From CAYSHJ01 sp964589725 (lineage in GTDB: Bacteria > Planctomycetota > Planctomycetia > Planctomycetales > Planctomycetaceae), in assembly GCA_964589725.1 (NCBI GenBank), contig CAZPUJ010000285.1, positions 1 through 14,588 of the forward strand: a stretch of DNA of 14,588 nt, read 5' to 3'. The position numbers and the translations under genes were made by a program. The notes below the pieces were generated by a model. It was not told where the DNA came from, made no database searches, and was given only the letters and a program-made list of their open reading frames with translations. Shown piece by piece: positions 6,553-12,735 of this stretch; the stretch's first letter is position 1, and each line of letters starts with the position of its first letter.

Positions 6553-9390
6553 ATGGTCTCGTTATTGAAATCCGCGATGGCGAACACTCGGCGAGCCTCG
6601 CGCGGCGCGCGACGGCCGAGGTATCGCGCCGACTTGGAATCGCTGGAGACTCGCAGCCTGCTGTCGGGCGATGCTTGGGCAGGACTGCTGAATCCGCAGG
6701 GGGACACCGAGCCGAACGACACGCTCGACACGGCACAAGACCTCGGCAGCGTTCGAGATGGTCAGGACGCGGAATTCATCGGGGCGATCGTAGCTCCGTC
6801 GCTCCGCGACGGAGAATCCGAGTCACGGAGTGACTCGGCTACGGATGTCGATTGGTTCCGCTTCACACTGGAGTCCACCGGCCGAGTACAGATCACGTCG
6901 CTGCCGGATGCCGGCGAGGCGAGCACTCCTGTGGTGTTGACGCTCTATGGCGATCAACTGGCCGAGTTCGATCCGGCGGTCCCGTTGCAGCATCGCTTGC
7001 TCGGCCGCAGCGAGGCCGATGCGAACAACTCTTCCGACGCGCGAGTCGATATCGAGCTGCAAGCGGGGACGTACTTCGTCGCGGTGAGCGGCGCGGGGAA
7101 TCGGCACTTCCATCCGTTCGTGGTGGACAGTGGACTGCTCGGCGCGGCGACCGACTACGGCGTCCGCATCGCGATCGCCAGCGGCGATGCACCAGCGGGG
7201 AATCACGATCCCTTCGCGCCTGACTTCGAATCCAATAATAGCGGTGACGACACGCCGGACACGGCCACTAATCTGGGCGACTTGGCGCCCATCCGACGAT
7301 TGCAGGTCAGCGGCATGATCGGTGACGACCCCTTCTACGACTTCGCCAGCGAAGACCCGTTCGCCATGAATCCGGCGGCGGACGTCGATCTGTATCAACT
7401 CTCGATCACCGGCGACGGCCAATTCGCGCTCGTCGCCGAAATCTACGCAGGACGCATCGGCTCACCGCTCGACCCGGCATTGACGCTCTTCCGAGCCGAT
7501 GAATTCGGCTCACTCGAATTCGTCGCGACGAACAACAACACGCTCAACCCGACCGAATCGAGCAACGGGCAGTTTCCGTTCTTCACCGACGCTGTTCTGT
7601 TCTCAGGGCTATCCGCTGGCGACTACTTCCTGGCGGTCTCGAGTTCCGGCAACGACGCGGAGTACGGCCCCGACGGCATCTTCGATCCCCACCTCGCTCA
7701 CAGCGGACTCAACGGCGGATCCGTCGGCAATTACGTGCTCGATCTGCTGGTCTACGCCGATGCGGAATCGCCGCAAGTCGTGGGGCAGGTTTTCAACCTG
7801 CCAAACCTTGGCGAGGTGGAACTGACAGGCGGGCAGGTTGAAAACCTGCCACACGGGCCGACACATCTCAGCCTTCAATTCAGTGAAGTCGTCAACCTGC
7901 AACAATTGGCCTACAAGGCGTTCCTGCAAGTGGGTGACAGCACGGTCAGCGCCGTGTTCATCCAGGGAGCAGACGGCACACAATATTTTCCGCGCTTTCA
8001 GTCGTACGACGCAACGACCGGAACCGCTCGCTTTCTGATGCTCGACGGTTTGCCGAACGGCGAGTTCGAACTACATCTGTCCGGCGCGTTGGACCTTACG
8101 GACTTGGCAGGGAATCCGTTGGTCGGCAACGACGCTGGCGGCGATTTCATCGCGCGGTTCACCGTGGCCGACACATCTCGAGTCGCGACCCGGCTGCAAA
8201 ATTCGGCCGGCAACGATTCGTTCGAGACCGCTCAAAACCTCGGCGTCCTGTTCCCGCACGAATTGCAATCGGGTGTGACCGTGACGCGCGACGCCGTGAC
8301 GAACGTCGGTCACCCGGCTGATACGGCGGACTTTTTCCAGTTCGAACTGTTGCAGACGCAATCGTACTTCGTCACGCAGACGAGCACCGGCAGCGGAGCC
8401 GCTCCGGCGATCCAGGTGCTCGACCTCGATGGCCAAGTCTTGCCGTTGGCCTCGCAGCCGCGTGGCCAGGGACTGCTGGGGTTTCTGCCGGCCGGAAAAT
8501 ATGTCTTGTGCGTCGGTCCTTGGGACGCCGCAGCCTCCAGCGACGTGACGTATCACATCGAAGTCGAGCTCGGCGGCGTGTACGACAATCCGCCGCCGCT
8601 CACTGTAGGCGCAGCCCCGGCACTGCAACTGCGTTTGGCGGGAACTACTCCGCTGCCCGCTGTTCCGCTGCAAGTCGTCCTCTCCACGGGACCAGTCGGC
8701 GACAATCTGGGCAACACGGCCGGAGCAGGGAATGACAGCATCACGTCCGGCTTGGGGAATCAGACGAATGTTCAAGTGCCGGGGACGTTGCTGTTGGCCT
8801 TCGGCGAGCGGCTGGTGGGTGGGGTCGGAGTCACTTCCGGAGTTCTCGCACCGGCTGGCGAAGATCGCATCGCTCTACGCTTGCCGGATTGGTTCGAGCG
8901 AACGGGCTTGAGCGACCTCGCGTTGCTGGATTTGCCGTGGAGCGCTCAACGATTCACGTCGCAGGACGATGACGTCGCGAACGACGAGTCGGGTGATCAA
9001 GCGACGCCACAGCCGCGCGAAGCAGCTGCCGAGTTGGAGACGCCATCCGCCGATGGTTCGGTGACGGATGTTTCCTCCGAAGAACTTCCTGAGTCGTCCG
9101 ATTTAGTTTCGCCTGTCGAACAGCCTTCGTCTGAGAGCATCGATTTCAACGGCGCGACCTCGAAGGAAGCGGTGCCGTCCCACGGTGTTGCCGAAGAAAT
9201 GACCGACATTCGCGTTGATGATGCGGACGTCTTGGACGCGAATTTTGCGTGGCTTCCCGTGATGGCCGCTGTCCTCTCTGGTTCGTTCAGAAGCAGTCAG
9301 GCAGGTCCACGCCGATCTGGTCTCGATGGCATCACGTTTCCCAACGGCGGCAGGATTCCGGACACGAAACGCGCGCCCAGGCGTAGGTAA
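6553..9390 (+). CDS. LEPR-XLL surface protein with PPC and Ig-like domains, carrying two in-frame palindromic elements
   Basis: Protein of 945 residues; ATG 6553 has GGAGG 7 nt upstream. A basic N-terminus leads to LETRSLL at 31-37, the LEPR-XLL tag. A first PPC-like domain starts with EPNDTLDTAQDLG (53-65) and resumes at DVDWFRFTL (98-106), the two halves being separated by element 1. A second PPC-like region (about 225-405) has DTATNLG, ADVDLYQLSI and GDYFLAVSSSG. A Big_5-type Ig-like domain (about 405-545: SPQVV, LSLQFSEVV, DLTDLAGNPL) carries element 2 near its first strand. A third PPC-like domain (about 553-680) has NDSFETAQNLG and DFFQFEL. An acidic Ser/Glu-rich region, a short hydrophobic stretch FAWLPVMAAVL (about 896-907) and an Arg-rich end complete the protein, possibly a weak C-terminal anchor. 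No catalytic domain is recognised. It lies 39 bp before the kinase gene, probably in the same operon. Confidence 0.85.
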   Translation: MVSLLKSAMANTRRASRGARRPRYRADLESLETRSLLSGDAWAGLLNPQGDTEPNDTLDTAQDLGSVRDGQDAEFIGAIVAPSLRDGESESRSDSATDVDWFRFTLESTGRVQITSLPDAGEASTPVVLTLYGDQLAEFDPAVPLQHRLLGRSEADANNSSDARVDIELQAGTYFVAVSGAGNRHFHPFVVDSGLLGAATDYGVRIAIASGDAPAGNHDPFAPDFESNNSGDDTPDTATNLGDLAPIRRLQVSGMIGDDPFYDFASEDPFAMNPAADVDLYQLSITGDGQFALVAEIYAGRIGSPLDPALTLFRADEFGSLEFVATNNNTLNPTESSNGQFPFFTDAVLFSGLSAGDYFLAVSSSGNDAEYGPDGIFDPHLAHSGLNGGSVGNYVLDLLVYADAESPQVVGQVFNLPNLGEVELTGGQVENLPHGPTHLSLQFSEVVNLQQLAYKAFLQVGDSTVSAVFIQGADGTQYFPRFQSYDATTGTARFLMLDGLPNGEFELHLSGALDLTDLAGNPLVGNDAGGDFIARFTVADTSRVATRLQNSAGNDSFETAQNLGVLFPHELQSGVTVTRDAVTNVGHPADTADFFQFELLQTQSYFVTQTSTGSGAAPAIQVLDLDGQVLPLASQPRGQGLLGFLPAGKYVLCVGPWDAAASSDVTYHIEVELGGVYDNPPPLTVGAAPALQLRLAGTTPLPAVPLQVVLSTGPVGDNLGNTAGAGNDSITSGLGNQTNVQVPGTLLLAFGERLVGGVGVTSGVLAPAGEDRIALRLPDWFERTGLSDLALLDLPWSAQRFTSQDDDVANDESGDQATPQPREAAAELETPSADGSVTDVSSEELPESSDLVSPVEQPSSESIDFNGATSKEAVPSHGVAEEMTDIRVDDADVLDANFAWLPVMAAVLSGSFRSSQAGPRRSGLDGITFPNGGRIPDTKRAPRRR
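6789..6843 (+). repeat. intragenic BIME-like palindromic element 1 (GTAGC...GCTAC)
   Basis: Termini cgtag (6789-6793) and ctacg (6839-6843) enclose two 9-bp hairpins: ctccgtcgc/gcgacggag with loop tcc (6794-6814), and ccgagtcac/gtgactcgg with loop gga (6818-6838). Read in opposite orientation the second hairpin has the same foot (GTAGC) and loop (tcc). Its stem differs at four base pairs, and all four changes are compensated. The element is translated in frame as roughly residues 79-97 of the surface protein, between the opening strand of a PPC domain and its DVDWFRF motif. Confidence 0.8.
7779..7855 (+). repeat. intragenic palindromic element 2 (ggcaggtt hairpin pair)
   Basis: Hairpin ggcaggtt/aacctgcc with loop ttc (7784-7802) is followed 29 nt later by its exact reverse complement, with loop gaa (7832-7850). 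The 19-bp units therefore form a perfect inverted repeat, with outer flanks cgtg (7779-7782) and cacg (7852-7855). In place of GTAG the foot reads GTGG. The element is in frame as about residues 409-434, giving VFNLP and VENLP, and lies between SPQVV and LSLQFSE of an Ig-like domain. I recall similar ggcaggtt palindromes as dispersed repeats in planctomycetes, unverified. Confidence 0.8.
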
Positions 9391-9401
9391 TCAGGCAACC
9401 A

Positions 9402-9416
9402 CCGACACCGTGTCGG
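9402..9416 (+). promoter_or_regulatory. small hairpin before the kinase ribosome binding site
   Basis: In the 39-bp gap between the surface protein and the kinase, ccgaca (9402-9407) and tgtcgg (9411-9416) form a 6-bp stem with loop ccg. It directly abuts the CGGAG ribosome site (9416-9420) that precedes ATG 9430. It could modulate translation of the kinase. It is short and may be chance. Confidence 0.3.
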
Positions 9417-9429
9417 CGGAGAATCCATC

Positions 9430-12400
9430 ATGAGCCAACAGAACGACTCCAGCGTTGAGAGCTTGCTGCTCTGTGGTGCTGGGCGTGGGTTTGCCGAGGA
9501 GCCAAGCTTCCTCGAAGCACGTCGCCTGAAACGCGAGTTGCTTCAGGAACAGCGCTCCCGTTGGGCGGATGGTGAACAGGTTGCACCGGAAGAGTTACTT
9601 GCTCGTTGGCCGACGGACCCCGAACGTGATCCCTTCGCGGTCAGCATTGTCTATGAAGACTTAGTGCAGCATCAGCGGCTGGGAGAAGAGCAGAGCATCA
9701 GCGAATACTCGCGACGCTTTCCCTTTCAAAAAGACGCGCTCGCCAGCATGGTTTCGCTCGACCAAATGTTCGAAGCGATCAGTCGAGCCAATCCGGGTGC
9801 CTGTCAGAGCCGAAGTCGTCGCCGAGTTTCGTTGCTGGGATTTCCCGATGTGGGTGATGTCGTGTTCGGCTTTCGGCTGTGCGGAGAGCTGGGCCGCGGT
9901 GCGTTCGCTCGAGTGTTCCTGGCTGAACAGAAAGAGCTTGCCGGACGTCCCGTGGTGCTGAAACTGTCGCCCATCGAAGGGACGGAACCGCAGACGCTCG
10001 CGCAGTTGCAGCACACGCACATCGTTCCGATCTATTCCGTCCACGAAGACTCGGAGGCGGGTCCCCGCGCTGTCTGTATGCCGTACTTCGGCCGAGCGAG
10101 CTTGTCGCAAGTGCTACGCGAGTTGTGGGCGACCACAACCTTGCCGACCTCCGGTCAACAACTGGTCGACGCTTTGTCGAAAGCTCAAGGCCCAGCGGTG
10201 CAGAATCGAAGTGCGGTTCCCAACGACGCGACTCCGGACCCCGACGTAGCCGAAGTCGCAAGACTTCGGAGTTCGATGAGAGAGTCTGAAGGTGCCGAAA
10301 TCGCAACACGTCCGAGTTCGTCCGCTGCGTCTGAAGTCTTGCGACTTCAGCTACGGGGCGGCGATCAGACGCCACTCAAGCACCTCAGCGAGCTGAGCTA
10401 CGTTCAAGCCACCGCGTGGATCATCGCTCGACTGGCGGAAGGGTTGGAGCACGCTCACAACCGTGGCGTGCTGCACCGAGATGTCAAGCCGTCGAACGTG
10501 CTCATCAGCAGTGACGGTCAACCGTTATTGTTGGATTTCAACCTCGCGCAGGACCAACTCGATGACGCCGCCGAGGCGGCCGTGGGCGGCACGGTCTCGT
10601 ACATGGCTCCCGAACACTTGCGGGCGCTGATGGGCCGGACGCCGGACTTGGTCCGTCAAGTGGATCGGCGTTCGGACATCTATTCGCTGGGCCTGGTGCT
10701 GTTCGAAATGCTCACGGGGCATCGTCCCTTCGACCAGAGCGGCAGCTATTCCGCCCTGCTGGTGCAAATCGAGGCGATGGCCGCCGAGCGGAGCAAAGTC
10801 ACACCGACATTGCGGCATCAGCGCTCGGATGTTCCGTGGAGCTTGGAGAGCATCTTCCGAAAATGCCTCGCGCCCGATCCGGTTCAGCGTTACCAAACAG
10901 CGGAGCATCTCGCCGAAGACCTTTGCTGTTTTCTGGAAGACCGACCGCTGAAGCACGCCCCCGAGTTGAGTTGGGTGGAGCGTGTGCGCAAATGGACGCG
11001 CCGTCATCCCCGATTAACTTACTCGGCGAGTGTCACTTCGGTCGCGGCCGTGGCCCTGTTGGTCGTCGGTGCCGCGTTGAGCACGGTGCAGGGGCACTTG
11101 GCGAAAACGCGCGATCAACTTCACACGGCTCAAGCGGAAGATCGTCAGCAAGTTTTTGAATCCGGCACAGTGCGAGCGTTGTGTTTGGTGAACACAGTGG
11201 TCCCCTTGCAGGATCATCTCCGCGAGGGCATCGCCGTCTGCGAACAGACGTTGAACCTCTATGGCTTCCTCGACGGCGACACGTGGCGCGAGCCTGCGGA
11301 GTGGTCTCGTCTGGCCTCGAAAGATCGTCGTCGGCTGGCCGAGGATGCTCGCGAACTGCTGATGTTGCTCGCGTCAGCACGCCTGCAAATCGAGTCGGAT
11401 TCCACCGGTAGCACCGGCCCTTATGGCCGGTCAGACGATGGCCGTGACGTTAACGTCCGGCATGAGGCCGACGTTGACAGCCGGCACAAGGCCGGCGGCT
11501 ACCGGCATTGTCGCGACGCGTTGTTGCTGCTCGACCGCGCCCAAGCGATTCCGGGAATCACTCCGTCGAAGGCATTGTGGCTCGATCGAGCGCGCTACTT
11601 GAGTCAGCTTGGTGACTCTGACGGTGCTGCGAACGCCACGCGGCAGGCCGATCAAATCAAAGCTGCCGGCGCGCGCGATCACTACTTGTTAGCCACAGCG
11701 TATGCTCGCGCCGGAGGCCGCGAAGGTTTTTCAAAAGCGCTGGCGGAACTGGACGAAGCCATCCGGCTGGAACCGCAACACTATTGGTCTCGGGTGCAGC
11801 GTGGCTTTTGTCATTTTGAACTCGGCGAGCATTTGCTGGCGGCGACTGACTTTGGGCATTGCACCGGTCTGTGGCCGGAATTCGCCTGGGGCTATTTCAA
11901 TCGTGGCCGAGTGTTGGACGAGAGCGGCAAGAAGGTTGAAGCAATTAGAGATTACTCCGAGGCGCTTGAGCGTGACCCGAACTTTGTCGCCGCGTATGTC
12001 AACCGAGGCTTGGCGGAATTGGAGCTGGGACGCCATCAGGAAGCGGTGGCTGACTTTGACACGGCGCTTAAGTTGGGAAAGTCCGATGCTTCTTTGCTCG
12101 CCAGTCGAGGCCTGGCGTTGGAAGGACTGGGCCGACACGACGAAGCCGACGTGGCGTTTCGAGCCGCGTTTGCGAAAGTCGTACATCTGCCGGCTATTGA
12201 CCGCGAACGAATTTTGCGGGCCTATGGCTTTTCCATTTCGGCCCGGATGCCGGAAGAGGCTCAACGCGCATTCAAAGAGGTGCTGGCGGAGGCACCTGAC
12301 AACGTGCAGGCGTTATATGGTCTGGCGATGCTGGCCATGAATCAAACGGAATACGACGTAGCACTGGAATTCTTCAACCGCGCGTTGGAGACGAACCCCG

Positions 12401-12720
12401 AGTTCATCGAAGCGCGACGCTATCGAGCGGTGCTGCTGGCTCGCACCGGGGTCCTGGATCGAGCGAGCCAGGACATCAACCGCTGTCTCGAAAAAGAACC
12501 GACGGTCGGAGCAACGTTGTATGCCGCCGCGTGCGTCGCCGCGAGGGCGGCCGAACAACTCTCCGATCCGCAGGTCGCTCAGCAGGCGGTGGAACTGTTG
12601 CGCCGAGCATTCGCTCACGGAATGGACATCGACAAGGCACAGAATGATCCCGATCTCACGGCGATTCGCCAGCATCCCCAATTCAATGAACTGTTCCGCG
12701 AGGTCCCGCGGAATCTCTAA
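9430..12720 (+). CDS. membrane Ser/Thr protein kinase with C-terminal TPR domain, carrying two in-frame palindromic elements
   Basis: Protein of 1096 residues; ATG 9430 follows CGGAG by 9 nt. Residues 1-120 are the helical extension usual for planctomycete kinases (RSRWADGEQ, EYSRRFPF). The Hanks-type kinase domain spans about 147-505: glycine loop GRGAFARV (155-162), lysine K178 in VVLKLS, catalytic loop HRDVKPSN (349-356, D351), metal-binding D369 in DFN, where the usual DFG glycine is Asn371, APE at 393-395, and DRRSDIYSLGLVLFEMLTG. All key catalytic residues are present, so activity is likely. One transmembrane segment lies near 530-552 (VAAVALLVVGAAL). About 700-1060 holds a series of TPRs (AIRLEPQHYWSRVQRGFCHFE, AYVNRGLAELELGRHQEAV) for protein binding outside the membrane. 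Elements 3 and 4 add residues about 272-309 and 659-692. It is probably co-transcribed with the preceding surface protein and the HD-GYP gene 15 bp downstream. Confidence 0.93.
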   Translation: MSQQNDSSVESLLLCGAGRGFAEEPSFLEARRLKRELLQEQRSRWADGEQVAPEELLARWPTDPERDPFAVSIVYEDLVQHQRLGEEQSISEYSRRFPFQKDALASMVSLDQMFEAISRANPGACQSRSRRRVSLLGFPDVGDVVFGFRLCGELGRGAFARVFLAEQKELAGRPVVLKLSPIEGTEPQTLAQLQHTHIVPIYSVHEDSEAGPRAVCMPYFGRASLSQVLRELWATTTLPTSGQQLVDALSKAQGPAVQNRSAVPNDATPDPDVAEVARLRSSMRESEGAEIATRPSSSAASEVLRLQLRGGDQTPLKHLSELSYVQATAWIIARLAEGLEHAHNRGVLHRDVKPSNVLISSDGQPLLLDFNLAQDQLDDAAEAAVGGTVSYMAPEHLRALMGRTPDLVRQVDRRSDIYSLGLVLFEMLTGHRPFDQSGSYSALLVQIEAMAAERSKVTPTLRHQRSDVPWSLESIFRKCLAPDPVQRYQTAEHLAEDLCCFLEDRPLKHAPELSWVERVRKWTRRHPRLTYSASVTSVAAVALLVVGAALSTVQGHLAKTRDQLHTAQAEDRQQVFESGTVRALCLVNTVVPLQDHLREGIAVCEQTLNLYGFLDGDTWREPAEWSRLASKDRRRLAEDARELLMLLASARLQIESDSTGSTGPYGRSDDGRDVNVRHEADVDSRHKAGGYRHCRDALLLLDRAQAIPGITPSKALWLDRARYLSQLGDSDGAANATRQADQIKAAGARDHYLLATAYARAGGREGFSKALAELDEAIRLEPQHYWSRVQRGFCHFELGEHLLAATDFGHCTGLWPEFAWGYFNRGRVLDESGKKVEAIRDYSEALERDPNFVAAYVNRGLAELELGRHQEAVADFDTALKLGKSDASLLASRGLALEGLGRHDEADVAFRAAFAKVVHLPAIDRERILRAYGFSISARMPEEAQRAFKEVLAEAPDNVQALYGLAMLAMNQTEYDVALEFFNRALETNPEFIEARRYRAVLLARTGVLDRASQDINRCLEKEPTVGATLYAAACVAARAAEQLSDPQVAQQAVELLRRAFAHGMDIDKAQNDPDLTAIRQHPQFNELFREVPRNL
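10245..10355 (+). repeat. intragenic BIME-like palindromic element 3 (GTAGC...GCTAC) with 45-bp internal period
   Basis: Outer ends cgtag (10245-10249) and ctacg (10351-10355) flank hairpin ccgaagtc/gacttcgg with loop gcaa (10250-10269), and hairpin ctgaagtc/gacttcag with loop ttgc (10331-10350). The two hairpins are reverse complements except for one compensated base pair. Between them, 10250-10291 and 10295-10336 are similar 42-nt segments with a 45-bp period, coding for two related 15-residue units (AEVARLRSS..., AEIATRPSS...). The 111-bp element equals exactly 37 codons. It lies in the variable spacer of the kinase domain, before the helix that leads to HRD. Confidence 0.8.
11405..11505 (+). 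repeat. intragenic BIME-like palindromic element 4 (CCGGTAGC...GCTACCGG)
   Basis: The 8-bp ends ccggtagc (11405-11412) and gctaccgg (11498-11505) are exact reverse complements. Just inside are hairpin accggcc/ggccggt with loop cttat (11413-11431) and hairpin gccggc/gccggc with loop acaag (11480-11496). In matched orientation the loops are CTTAT and CTTGT. The middle has a 12-bp palindrome gacgttaacgtc (11446-11457) and a degenerate repeat of about 25 bp beginning ggcc. Translated as about residues 659-692, it separates LLASARLQIE from CRDALLLLDRAQ, the helix next to the TPR region of the kinase. Confidence 0.78.
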
Positions 12721-12735
12721 CTCAAGGAACTGATC

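Noticed and set aside
8071..8775. Minus-strand open frame of 234 codons within the surface-protein gene
   Set aside because: Arg/Gln-rich shadow frame without a recognisable motif, opposite a clear PPC domain.
10531..10548. DFN in place of DFG as evidence for a pseudokinase
   Set aside because: The metal-binding Asp369, Lys178 and HRD Asp351 are all present, and DFN is, to my recollection, common in this planctomycete kinase group.
10245..11505. CRISPR array or tRNA gene suggested by clustered hairpins
   Set aside because: There are no regularly spaced identical repeats with unique spacers and no tRNA T-loop/anticodon pattern; the hairpins are coding and arranged as inverted pairs.
11702..12340. 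Plus-strand open frame of 212 codons inside the TPR part of the kinase
   Set aside because: It is a +1 frame shadow of TPR-coding DNA, rich in Trp/Arg with no domain; the kinase frame shows regular TPR patterns.
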